Assembly: GCF_014076415.1 (NCBI RefSeq)
Contig: NZ_CP043568.1
Location: forward strand, 5,580,001 to 5,644,000
Length of the DNA: 64,000 bases
DNA from: Comamonas testosteroni
GTDB taxonomy: Bacteria; Pseudomonadota; Gammaproteobacteria; Burkholderiales; Burkholderiaceae_C
Reading direction: 5' to 3'
The notes below the pieces were generated by a model. That model did not search any database and was not told where the DNA came from. It saw nothing but the letters and a program-made list of their open reading frames with translations. This document shows, one piece after another, positions 42,149-50,098 of the stretch (position 1 is the stretch's first letter; each line of letters begins with the position of its first letter). A program made the position numbers and the translations under genes.

Positions 42149-42979
42149 TCACATGGACCAGATTCTCGGCGTGCCGCCCTGCAGACCCCAGAGTTCTTTT
42201 CTCCAAAATATCCACACGGTTTTCCACAGCATCATCACAGGCTCAACCACAGGTGATGCACAGCGCAAAACCAGCATGTTTTCATTGGGGGCGGTGACAC
42301 CGCTCAACACCGCCGGAGCGGCCTTGGCAAGCAGCTCCTGCGTGCCTTCCAGCAAGGCTTCGCGCTGATGGCGTGCCATGGCTGAGCCGCTGGCAAAGAT
42401 CAGACTGCCCAGGCAGCGATGCCCGGCCAGTCCCAGATCGCCATTGAGCAGCAGCTCGTCCTGTGCATCGATCACGCCGCGCTCCAGAAAACGGCCCGGC
42501 CATTCGATGTGCTGCTCGAACCTGCCGGACTCATAGGGCTGGTCCGCCAGCGGCAGGCCCAGCGCCGTCACATCCCAGGTCAGCAGCTGAGCGTCTTCGG
42601 CGAGATCGAACTCCAGCTGGTTGACAGCATCGCAGGCGTTGTACGCAATCGCCTCCAGCGGCAGCCACTCCAGCCTCGCACCGGGGTCCAGGCGCAGCCG
42701 GGTGCGCTGCATGGCCTGCTTCCCGTTGCTTTTGTAAAAGCGCGTGGCACCAGGCGTGGTGACCAGCGTATGCGCACCTTCTGCGACATGGACATCAATG
42801 TCCAGCACATCGCCGCCCACCAGCCCGCCCGGTGGGTGCACCAGCACGTTGTGGCAGATGGCCGGCCCCTCGGGATACAGACTTTTGAGGATGCGCAGCG
42901 GACCATCGTGCGTGAAATGCACCGAGGTCTTGCCGGCCTGCAGGAAATAGTTCAGCGCCAGTTGCGCATGCCAGGTCAT
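42149..42979 (-). CDS. ureD: Urease accessory protein UreD
   Basis: A 276-residue urease maturation protein that binds apo-urease together with UreF and UreG during nickel insertion. Family segments are MTWHAQLALNYFLQAGKTSV, HDGPLRILKSLYPEGPAICH, VHPPGGLVGGDVLDIDVHVA, TTPGATRFYKSNGKQAMQRT and the C-terminal APNENMLVLRCASPVVEPVM. Length is normal. It stands alone, 12 kb from ureA and on the opposite strand, downstream of urtE in the same orientation but separated from it by the oppositely oriented Bug-TauD genes. Its own promoter must lie in 42980-43145. Confidence 0.93.
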   Translation of the reverse strand: MTWHAQLALNYFLQAGKTSVHFTHDGPLRILKSLYPEGPAICHNVLVHPPGGLVGGDVLDIDVHVAEGAHTLVTTPGATRFYKSNGKQAMQRTRLRLDPGARLEWLPLEAIAYNACDAVNQLEFDLAEDAQLLTWDVTALGLPLADQPYESGRFEQHIEWPGRFLERGVIDAQDELLLNGDLGLAGHRCLGSLIFASGSAMARHQREALLEGTQELLAKAAPAVLSGVTAPNENMLVLRCASPVVEPVMMLWKTVWIFWRKELWGLQGGTPRIWSM

Positions 42980-43145
42980 CGTCTTTCTTGCCTCTTCAAG
43001 CAGGCCTGCCGCTCAGGCCCGGGTAGCTCAGCTCTTTTGCTTACTAACTCATGAAAATTCATTCGTTGTTGCAAGGCTGCCGCGCTTCTACAGTCTTCAG
43101 CACGCCAGCCCGCAAAGCGCATGGCGATTGACTTCAGGAGCTTTC

Positions 43146-44213
43146 ATGTCGGCCAGTACCGTAACTCATTCCCGCCTGCATCGCACTCTGGCCCCGTGGC
43201 TGACATCGATGGCGGTGCTGTGCTGCACGCTGGCAACGAGCCCTGCTGCTGCGCAATCTGGCGGTGCAGCGGCCTCGGCATGGAAGCCCAGCAAAGCCAC
43301 GGAATTCATTGTCCCCAGCGGAGCCGGCGCTGCGCTGGATCAGGCAGCCCGCAAGCTCACCGAGCTGCTGGCACGCGAGGGCCATGCACCGCAGTTCGTG
43401 GTCAGCAACAAGTCCGGCGCGCATGCGATCGCCGCGCTGGAGAGCCTGCACCGCCACCCTGGCGACGCCCACACGCTGATGACGCTGAGCACCAGCTACG
43501 GCAACAGCCTGGCGCAGAACGCCCTGCCCGCGCATCTGCAAAAAGGCACGCCGCTGGTGACCTTGCTGCGCGAGTTCACCACCGTGGTCGTGCGTGCGGA
43601 TTCGCCGCTGCGCAATGCCCAGGATCTGATCACCCAGCTGCGCAAGGACCCCGAGAAATACTCCATCGGCATCGCCACCACGCTGGGCAATCACATCCAT
43701 CTGGGCGTGGCCCAGCCCTTGCAGCAAGGCGGCGTGAATATCCAGAAACTGCGCATCGTGCCCTACAAGTCCTCCGCCGAATCCATGGTGGCGCTGGCAG
43801 GCGGGCATCTCGATGTGGTTTCGGCCACCACGCCGAATCTGCTGCCCTATCTGCAGTCGGGCCGCGTGCGCGTGCTGGCGATTGCCGCCGACAAGCGGCT
43901 TGAAGGCGTGTTCGCCCAGTCGCCCACCTGGAAGGAGCAGGGCATCGACTATGTCAGCGACTCGTTTCAGGGCGTGATGACGGCACCCGGAGCCAGCGCC
44001 GCGCAGCAGGCGTACTGGGTGAATGCGCTGCGCAAGGTTTCCGAAACCCGGGAGTGGAAGGACTTTGTGGCGCTCAACCAGTGGGAGCCCGTGTTTCTCG
44101 GCCCGCAGGACACCGCCCACGCCCTGAGTGCACAGGTCGAACGCAGCCATGCGCTTCTCACCGAGCTGGGCCTGCTGCCGGCCAGCACCTCCCGTATTGC
44201 CCAGGCCCGTTGA
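43146..44213 (+). CDS. Bug-family solute receptor paired with a TauD-type dioxygenase
   Basis: A 355-residue divergent member of the Bug/TctC family. The signal peptide ends near TLATSPAAAQ. It has FIVPSGAGAALDQAARKLTE (the usual GGGxD loop is altered to SGAGAALD), HAPQFVVSNKSGAHAIAAL, IGIATTLGNHIHLGVAQPL and RIVPYKSSAESMVALAGGHL. The ATG at 43146 follows a CAGGAG ribosome site. It is 27 bp upstream of the TauD-type gene and almost certainly forms an operon with it. It has no TctAB partner in the window. The substrate may be the same sulfonate or other acid the dioxygenase uses; this is inference. Confidence 0.85.
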   Translation: MSASTVTHSRLHRTLAPWLTSMAVLCCTLATSPAAAQSGGAAASAWKPSKATEFIVPSGAGAALDQAARKLTELLAREGHAPQFVVSNKSGAHAIAALESLHRHPGDAHTLMTLSTSYGNSLAQNALPAHLQKGTPLVTLLREFTTVVVRADSPLRNAQDLITQLRKDPEKYSIGIATTLGNHIHLGVAQPLQQGGVNIQKLRIVPYKSSAESMVALAGGHLDVVSATTPNLLPYLQSGRVRVLAIAADKRLEGVFAQSPTWKEQGIDYVSDSFQGVMTAPGASAAQQAYWVNALRKVSETREWKDFVALNQWEPVFLGPQDTAHALSAQVERSHALLTELGLLPASTSRIAQAR

Positions 44214-44240
44214 AGCCTCGCTCTCATCAGGAAAAATCCC

Positions 44241-45230
44241 ATGAACATGCCCCTGCCCCACGCTCCGCTGCAGCATCTGGACGAACGCCTGAGCTCCGCA
44301 AGCAACATCACTCCGCATATCCGCATCGCACCGCAGTCGGCGCATATCGGCGCGCTGATCAGCGGCGTCAATCTGAAGCAGGCCTTGAGCGCCGCCGAAG
44401 TGCACACCATCCGCTCGGCATTGTTGCGCTGGAAGGTGGTCTTCTTTCGCGACCAGCACCTCAGCCATGAGCAGCAGATCGCTTTTTCGCGCCAGTTTGG
44501 CGAGCTGACGCCCGGCCATCCCGTCTTCGGTCATGTCGATGGCTTTCCCGAGCTGTATTCGATTGCCAAGCACCGCAAGGCCAACCGCCACAGCGGCCAG
44601 GCCGAACAGCGCCCCTGGACCGGCTGGCATGCCGATGTGACGGCCGCCCACAACCCGCCGGCCGCATCGATTCTGCGCGGCGTGACGATTCCGCCCTATG
44701 GCGGCGACACGCAATGGACCAATCTGGCCGCTGCCTACGAAGCGCTCTCCAGACCGCTGCAGGTCTTTTTGCAGGGCCTGCGTGGCGAGCACCGCTTCAG
44801 CGCTCCGCAAGGCGCCACGGCATCGCAGGAATACCTGGATCTGGTGCGCGACAACACCCTGATCAGCGAACACCCGCTGGTCACGATCCACCCCGAGACT
44901 GGCGAGAAGGTGCTCTACATCAGCCCCGGCTTTCTCAAGTCCATCGCGGAACTCTCCACCCGCGAATCGCGCGTGCTGCTGGAGCTGCTCTGGGAGCACG
45001 CTGTCAGCAGCGAGTTCACCGTGCGCTTCAAGTGGGAACCCGGCTCGCTGGCCTTCTGGGACAACCGCTCCACGGCCCATGTGGCACCACAGGATATCTT
45101 TGCGCTGGAGTTCGATCGCCAGCTCTATCGCACCACGCTGGTGGGCGAAGTTCCCCGGGGCGCGGACGGCCGCGCCAGCACTGCCATACAGGGCAATCCG
45201 GTGCTGGCCGCGCACGGCGCAGCGTATTGA
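44241..45230 (+). CDS. TauD/TfdA-family Fe(II)/2-oxoglutarate dioxygenase
   Basis: A 329-residue non-heme iron dioxygenase. The metal triad is visible as His130 and Asp132 in WTGWHADVTA and His280 in NRSTAHVAPQD. The 2-oxoglutarate-binding Arg is in FDRQLYRTTL. Other family segments are RWKVVFFRDQHLSHEQQIAF, PGHPVFGHVDGFPELY and PPYGGDTQWTNLAAAYEAL. Family members release sulfite from taurine or alkyl sulfates, or cleave aryloxyacetates; the substrate here is not evident. It is 27 bp after the Bug gene and is followed by a good terminator. Confidence 0.9.
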   Translation: MNMPLPHAPLQHLDERLSSASNITPHIRIAPQSAHIGALISGVNLKQALSAAEVHTIRSALLRWKVVFFRDQHLSHEQQIAFSRQFGELTPGHPVFGHVDGFPELYSIAKHRKANRHSGQAEQRPWTGWHADVTAAHNPPAASILRGVTIPPYGGDTQWTNLAAAYEALSRPLQVFLQGLRGEHRFSAPQGATASQEYLDLVRDNTLISEHPLVTIHPETGEKVLYISPGFLKSIAELSTRESRVLLELLWEHAVSSEFTVRFKWEPGSLAFWDNRSTAHVAPQDIFALEFDRQLYRTTLVGEVPRGADGRASTAIQGNPVLAAHGAAY

Positions 45231-45268
45231 CGAAATGAGTTGTCCTGCGGGCATGGCCTGAGGCTTTG

Positions 45269-45293
45269 AGGTGCCGCTTGCGGCACCTTTTTT
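45269..45293 (+). terminator. Rho-independent terminator of the Bug-TauD operon
   Basis: AGGTGCCG pairs perfectly with CGGCACCT around a CTTG loop and is followed by six T residues. It lies 39 bp after the dioxygenase stop and 14 bp before the end of the convergent urtE. Confidence 0.9.
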
Positions 45294-45306
45294 CTTCGCC
45301 CGATAT

Positions 45307-45999
45307 TCAAATCGCCACCAGCGAGCGCACATTCTTCTCCTGCATCTCGCTGCCCGGGCCCGATGCGATCACCTCGCCGCGCTCCATCACCACATACTGG
45401 TCGGCCAGCTCCTCGGCAAAGTCGTAGTACTGCTCGCACAGCAGGATGGCCATGTCGCCGCGATTGGCCAGCATGCGGATCACGCGGCCTATGTCCTTGA
45501 TGATGCTGGGCTGTATGCCCTCGGTGGGCTCATCCAGGATCAGGATCTTGGGCTGCGGCGCCAGCGCGCGCGCAATGGCCAGCTGCTGCTGTTGCCCGCC
45601 CGATAGATCGCCGCCACGGCGGTGCAGCATCTGCCCCAGCACGGGAAACAGCTCGTACAGCTCGCCCGGAATCCGGGTGCCTGCCGAGCAGTAGGACAGG
45701 CCCATACGCAGATTGTCTTCCACCGACAGCCGCGAGAAGATTTCGCGCCCCTGGGGCACATAGCCGATGCCGCTGCGCGCGCGCTCATAGGGCGTCCTGC
45801 GCGCGATATCGCGGCCCTGCCATTCAATGCCGCCGCTTCTGATGGGAACCAGCCCCATCAGGCTTTTGAGCAAGGTGGTCTTGCCCACGCCGTTGCGGCC
45901 CAGCAGCACCGTGACCTTGCCGATCTCGGCCGTGAAATTCACGTCACGCAGGATGTGCGAGCCGCCGTAGTACTGATGCAGGTTCTGAACTTTAAGCAT
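45307..45999 (-). CDS. urtE: Urea ABC transporter ATP-binding protein UrtE
   Basis: A 230-residue LivF-type ATPase of the high-affinity urea importer. Walker A is LLGRNGVGKTTLLKSLMG (about 33-50), the signature is DLSGGQQQQLAIARALA, and Walker B is PKILILDEPTEGIQPSIIKD. The N-terminus MLKVQNLHQYYGGSHILRDV is typical. It is the last gene of urtABCDE. A gap of 133 bp to urtD, mostly filled by repeat sequences, is unusual for this operon. Confidence 0.92.
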   Translation of the reverse strand: MLKVQNLHQYYGGSHILRDVNFTAEIGKVTVLLGRNGVGKTTLLKSLMGLVPIRSGGIEWQGRDIARRTPYERARSGIGYVPQGREIFSRLSVEDNLRMGLSYCSAGTRIPGELYELFPVLGQMLHRRGGDLSGGQQQQLAIARALAPQPKILILDEPTEGIQPSIIKDIGRVIRMLANRGDMAILLCEQYYDFAEELADQYVVMERGEVIASGPGSEMQEKNVRSLVAI

Positions 46000-46072
46000 T
46001 TTGACCTCTAACGCTTACACAGCAAGCGCAAGCAGCTATCCAATTTGATTAACCCACAGCGCTCATCGGACC

Positions 46073-46132
46073 GGAGACACCGAGCAAGAGCCGCCTCGCG
46101 GCGGGGCCGCCCAGGCGAAGCGTCTCAGGGGG
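46073..46132. repeat. Comamonadaceae-type intergenic repeat, copy after urtD
   Basis: Starts GGAGACACCGAGCAAGAG and ends GCGAAGCGTCTCAGGGGG, directly adjoining the urtD stop codon. The same ends occur in the gap after urtB (48275-48375). On the minus strand it begins CCCCCTGAGACGCTTCGC. The inner part is GC-rich and self-complementary (GCCGCC/GGCGG). Just upstream, at about 46024-46041, lies an AAGCGCAAGCAGCTATC repeat copy. Confidence 0.7.
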
Positions 46133-47008
46133 TTACCTCCCAAGGTACACCTCGATCACGCGCTCGTCGGCCTGGACCTGGGCCAGCGTTCCCTCGGCCA
46201 GCACCGAGCCGTCGCAGAGCACCGTGACCTTCTCGCTGATGGTGTCGATAAAGCTCATGTCGTGCTCCACCACCATCAGCGAATGCTTGCCTTTGAGGGT
46301 GAGAAACAGCTCCGCCGTGCGCGCTGTTTCCTCGTCGGTCATGCCGGCCACGGGCTCGTCGAGCAGCAGCAGCCTGGGCTCCTGCACCAGCAGCATGCCG
46401 ATCTCCAGCCACTGCTTCTGGCCGTGGCTGAGCAAGCCCGCCTGGCGCGTGACACTGGCCGCCAGATGAATGGTGTGCAGCACCTCGGCAATGCGGTCCT
46501 TTTGCGCGCCGCTGAGCTTGAACAGCATGGAGGAGGCAATCCCCTTGTGGGTCTTGAGCGCCAGCTCCAGGTTCTCGAACACGCTGAGCTGCTCGAACAC
46601 CGTGGGCTTCTGGAACTTGCGGCCAATGCCCATGGCGGCGATCTCGGGCTCCTTGTAGCGCAGCAGATCGATGGTGGATCCGAAAAACACCGTGCCGCTA
46701 TCGGGCCGGGTCTTGCCGGTGATGATGTCCATCATCGTGGTCTTGCCCGCGCCATTTGGGCCGATGATGCAGCGCAGCTCGCCGGGTGCGATATCGAGGT
46801 TCAGACCCTTGATGGCCTTGAAGCCGTCGAAGCTCACATGCACGTCTTCGAGGTAGAGGATGCGGCCGTGGGTCACATCCACTTCGCCGGCCACCACGGG
46901 GCGCGCCAGACTGGCGTTGCGCCCGCCGGATTCGGTGCGCAGCGCGGCTTCGCGCTGCTGGTAGGAGGCCAGGCGCTGCTCGCCTTCCTGCATGAGATCG
47001 GGGGTCAT
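46133..47008 (-). CDS. urtD: Urea ABC transporter ATP-binding protein UrtD
   Basis: A 291-residue LivG-type ATPase. Walker A is IIGPNGAGKTTMMDIITG (about 86-103), the signature is LLSHGQKQWLEIGMLLVQEP (the usual LSGGQ is LSHGQ, as common in UrtD) and Walker B is RLLLLDEPVAGMTDEET. The N-terminal 45 residues precede the ABC domain (LYLEDVHVSFDGFKAIKGLN) and are longer than in LivG. It overlaps the urtC stop by 4 bp (ATGA), showing translational coupling. Confidence 0.92.
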   Translation of the reverse strand: MTPDLMQEGEQRLASYQQREAALRTESGGRNASLARPVVAGEVDVTHGRILYLEDVHVSFDGFKAIKGLNLDIAPGELRCIIGPNGAGKTTMMDIITGKTRPDSGTVFFGSTIDLLRYKEPEIAAMGIGRKFQKPTVFEQLSVFENLELALKTHKGIASSMLFKLSGAQKDRIAEVLHTIHLAASVTRQAGLLSHGQKQWLEIGMLLVQEPRLLLLDEPVAGMTDEETARTAELFLTLKGKHSLMVVEHDMSFIDTISEKVTVLCDGSVLAEGTLAQVQADERVIEVYLGR

Positions 47009-48213
47009 GCGCGGGCTCCTTTCAACGAGTCTGCGGCTGCGCGTTCGGTGGCTTTGCGAGCCAGGGCAGCAGCGGCTTGGTTGAGCTCGGATTGCGTCTG
47101 CGCATTGCGCTTCTCACGCCACTGGCGAAGCTGCTGCGGCAGGCGAATCAGTCCTCCCGGCATGAACAGCGTCACGACGATGAACAGCGCACCCAGCACG
47201 TACAGCCAGTATTCGGGTGCGGCCACGGTGAGCCAGCTCTTGCCGCCATTGACGGCAAACGCGCCGATGATGGGGCCGACCAGCGAGGCACGTCCGCCCA
47301 CGGCCGTCCACACCGCCATTTCGATGGAATTGCCCACGCTCATCTCGCTGGGGTTGATGATGCCCACCTGGGGCACATAGAGCGCGCCCGCCAGGCCGCA
47401 CATCATGGCCGAGATGACCCAGATCGACAGCTTGTAGGGCAGCGGGTTGTAGCCGCAGAACATGGTGCGCGATTCGGCATCGCGCACGGCCTGCAGCACG
47501 CGGCCGTACTTGCTTCTTATCAGCCAGCGCGAGAACAGAAAGCAGCCCAGCAGCGCCAGCCCCGACAGCGCGAACAGCAGCACATGCATGGCCTGCGAAT
47601 TGACCGAATAACCGACCAAGGTTCTGAAGCCCGTGAAGCCGTTGTTGCCGCCAAAGCCGGTCTCGTTGCGGAAGAACAGCAGCATGGCGGCATAGGTCAG
47701 GGCCTGGGTGATGATGGAGAAATACACGCCCTTGATGCGCGAGCGAAAGGCGAAGTAGCCGAACAGCCCGCCGATCAGGCCCGGCACCAGAAACACAAGC
47801 AGCACGGTGGCGGCAAAGCTGCCCGAGAGCGCCCAGTGCCAGGGCAGTTCCTTCCAGTCCAGAAAACCCATGAAGGCGGGCAATGCCTCGGGGCCTGCGG
47901 CCTCGCGCATCAGGTACATGCCCATCACATAGCCGCCCAGTGCGAAGAACAGGCCGTGGCCCAGGCTCAGGATGCCGGTATAGCCCCAGATCAGGTCAAT
48001 CGCCAGCGCGCAGATGGCATAGCACATGAACTTGCCCAGCAGGCCCAGCATGTAGTCGGAAAGGTGCAGCGCACTGTCCTCGGGCACCCACAGATTGAGT
48101 GCGGGAGCCACGGCGCAGACCATGGTCAGGGCCAGCAGAAATGCCGTCCAGCCCTTGGCGGATAGCAGCGGCGCGGGCTTGGGCAGTTCGATGGGTATGA
48201 ATTGGGTTGTCAT
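47005..48213 (-). CDS. urtC: Urea ABC transporter permease UrtC
   Basis: A 402-residue LivM-type inner-membrane permease with about ten hydrophobic segments. Family-typical pieces are LAIDLIWGYTGILSLGHGLF, FFALGGYVMGMYLM, GNNGFTGFRTLVGYSV, RDAESRTMFCGYNPLPYKLS and ISAMMCGLAGALYVPQVGII. The C-terminus extends as a charged tail (NAQTQSELNQAAAALARKAT). It overlaps urtD by 4 bp and follows urtB after a 165-bp gap that contains a second copy of the intergenic repeat. Confidence 0.92.
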   Translation of the reverse strand: MTTQFIPIELPKPAPLLSAKGWTAFLLALTMVCAVAPALNLWVPEDSALHLSDYMLGLLGKFMCYAICALAIDLIWGYTGILSLGHGLFFALGGYVMGMYLMREAAGPEALPAFMGFLDWKELPWHWALSGSFAATVLLVFLVPGLIGGLFGYFAFRSRIKGVYFSIITQALTYAAMLLFFRNETGFGGNNGFTGFRTLVGYSVNSQAMHVLLFALSGLALLGCFLFSRWLIRSKYGRVLQAVRDAESRTMFCGYNPLPYKLSIWVISAMMCGLAGALYVPQVGIINPSEMSVGNSIEMAVWTAVGGRASLVGPIIGAFAVNGGKSWLTVAAPEYWLYVLGALFIVVTLFMPGGLIRLPQQLRQWREKRNAQTQSELNQAAAALARKATERAAADSLKGARA

Positions 48214-48274
48214 GTCAGTTTTCCCTCAAGTCGAGCAAGGCACATGGCCTGCGCAGCTGGCGCGGTCCAGGTAC

Positions 48275-48375
48275 GAGACACCGAGCAAGGGCCGCCCCGC
48301 AGCGAGGGTGTCGTCCCCTGCCCGCAGCGCGCAGCAATGCGAGAGCGGGGGAGGCCGCGAAGCGACTCAGGGGGT
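48275..48375. repeat. Comamonadaceae-type intergenic repeat, copy after urtB
   Basis: Begins GAGACACCGAGCAAGGGCCG and ends GCGAAGCGACTCAGGGGGT, the same two ends as the copy at 46073-46132 but with a longer GC-rich middle containing GCAGCGCGCAGCAATGCGAG. It lies 4 bp from the urtB stop. Position just behind stop codons suggests a 3'-end structure in the polycistronic RNA. Confidence 0.7.
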
Positions 48376-48378
48376 GTT

Positions 48379-49992
48379 TCATGTTTCCGCACTCCGGCCC
48401 TTCAAGGCAAAGATGCCTTGCGGACGCTTTTGAATGAAGACCACGATGAACAGCAGCACGGCGATCTTGGCCAGCACGGCCCCGGTCCAGCCTTCCAGCA
48501 GCTTGCTGAGCACGCCCAGACCCAGAGCCGCGTAGACGGTGCCCGCCAGCTGCCCCACACCACCCAGCACCACCACCAGGAAACTGTCCACGATGTAGTT
48601 CTGCCCCAGATCCGGGCCCACGTTGCCGATCTGGCTCAGGGCGCAGCCGGCAAGACCGGCGATACCGGATCCCAGTGCAAACGCATAGGTGTCGGTGCGT
48701 GCCGTGTTGACGCCCACGCAGGAGGCCATGGCGCGGTTCTGCGTCACACCGCGCACAAACAGGCCCAGCCGCGTTCTGGCGATCATGAAGGCCACGCCCG
48801 CCAGCACGGCGAACGCAAAGACGATGATGGCGATGCGGTTCCAGGGCAGCGTGAGATTGGGCAGCAGCGCAATCCCGCCGCTCATCCAGACGGGGTTTTC
48901 CACGCCCACGTTCTGCGCCCCGAAAAGGCTGCGCACGGTCTGCTGCAGCACCAGGCTGATGCCGAAGGTAGCCAGCAGGGTCTCCAGCGGGCGACCGTAG
49001 AGAAAGCGGATCACGCCGCGCTCCAGCACCGCACCCACCAGCGCCGAGGCCAGAAAGGCCACGGGAACGGCCACCACCAGATACCAGCCAAACCAGGCCT
49101 CGGGCAGCCAGCGCTGGAATGCGACCTGCACCAGGTAGGTGGCATAGGCACCGATCATGATCAGCTCGCCGTGCGCCATATTGATGACGCCCATCAGGCC
49201 GTAGGTGATAGCCAGACCCAGCGCCGCCAGCAACAGCACCGAGCCCAGGCTGATGCCGCTGAAGATCGCCCCCAGCCTGTCGCCCCAGGCCAGGCCTTCG
49301 GCAATGCCGGCCAGCGCGGTCTTGATGGCTTTTTGCACGCCAGGGTCGGACTCTTCGGACAGGCGCTGGTTCAGCAGCAACTGCGTCTCCGGCGTCTGCT
49401 GGCGCGACAACTGCTCCACCGCCTTCAGACGCTGCTGCACCTCGTCGCTGCCCAGCAGGCTGGCAGCCAGGCTGCGCTCCAGCAGGGCTCTGACCTGCCC
49501 GTCCTGTTCAGTAGCCAGCGCTTTTTCGATCAGGGGAAGTCGCCCCGCATCAGGCTCGGAGGCCAGTTGCTCGGCAGCCTTGCGGCGCGCCTGCGCATCG
49601 CTGCTGCCCAGCGCCAGCGCTGCCTGCGCCGTGTCGATGACGGAGCGCAGATAGTTGTTGCTGACGACCTCCTCGGCATCGGCCGGGAGTTGGGCGGGCC
49701 GGCCGGTCACCGCATCGCTGACCGCATCGCCGCTGACCACATAGGCCCGGCCCTGGGACACGCGCACCTCATCGTCGGACAGCGCCTTGAGATAGGCAGC
49801 GAGGCGACCGCCGTCGCTCTGCGCATCGGGTGCCAGCACGGCCTGATTGATGGCCTGCACGCGCTGCTCGGAATCGTCTGCCGCCGCCATGGCATAGGCC
49901 TGCTCGGTCGTCAGCGCGTGACTGGCAAAGCTCAGCAAGGAGCCCAGCCCGGCGGCCCATACCAGCCGCCATGACTTGCGCAGTAGTTTCAT
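48379..49992 (-). CDS. urtB: Urea ABC transporter permease UrtB
   Basis: A 537-residue LivH-type permease with the long N-terminal region that distinguishes UrtB from LivH. After a signal-like helix (RLVWAAGLGSLLSFASHALT) comes a helical repeat region of about 200 residues (ARRKAAEQLASEPDAGRLPL, QVRALLERSLAASLLGSDEV). The permease domain starts near 225 (GISLGSVLLLAALGLAITYG, LMGVINMAHGELIMIGAYAT, LYGRPLETLLATFGISLVLQ, GIAGLAGCALSQIGNVGPDL). I chose the ATG at 49992, which places the helix at the N-terminus. It is 106 bp after urtA. Confidence 0.92.
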   Translation of the reverse strand: MKLLRKSWRLVWAAGLGSLLSFASHALTTEQAYAMAAADDSEQRVQAINQAVLAPDAQSDGGRLAAYLKALSDDEVRVSQGRAYVVSGDAVSDAVTGRPAQLPADAEEVVSNNYLRSVIDTAQAALALGSSDAQARRKAAEQLASEPDAGRLPLIEKALATEQDGQVRALLERSLAASLLGSDEVQQRLKAVEQLSRQQTPETQLLLNQRLSEESDPGVQKAIKTALAGIAEGLAWGDRLGAIFSGISLGSVLLLAALGLAITYGLMGVINMAHGELIMIGAYATYLVQVAFQRWLPEAWFGWYLVVAVPVAFLASALVGAVLERGVIRFLYGRPLETLLATFGISLVLQQTVRSLFGAQNVGVENPVWMSGGIALLPNLTLPWNRIAIIVFAFAVLAGVAFMIARTRLGLFVRGVTQNRAMASCVGVNTARTDTYAFALGSGIAGLAGCALSQIGNVGPDLGQNYIVDSFLVVVLGGVGQLAGTVYAALGLGVLSKLLEGWTGAVLAKIAVLLFIVVFIQKRPQGIFALKGRSAET

Positions 49993-50098
49993 AAAAGAAT
50001 CTCGGATATTTAGCGCTGCATCCGTTGCCAATAAATCGCAAGCAGCTATCTTTTCAGGACTGGAGAGCCCACCAGACCTCTCCAGCCCGAGGGGCGAA

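Noticed and set aside
42980..43145. A sigma-54 promoter for ureD or the Bug-TauD operon.
   Set aside because: No -24/-12 pair with the correct 10-bp GG-GC spacing was found on either strand.
48202..49974. A 590-codon plus-strand frame opposite urtB and part of urtC.
   Set aside because: Shadow of urtB; the product is His/Gln-rich without recognisable domains and lacks a ribosome site.
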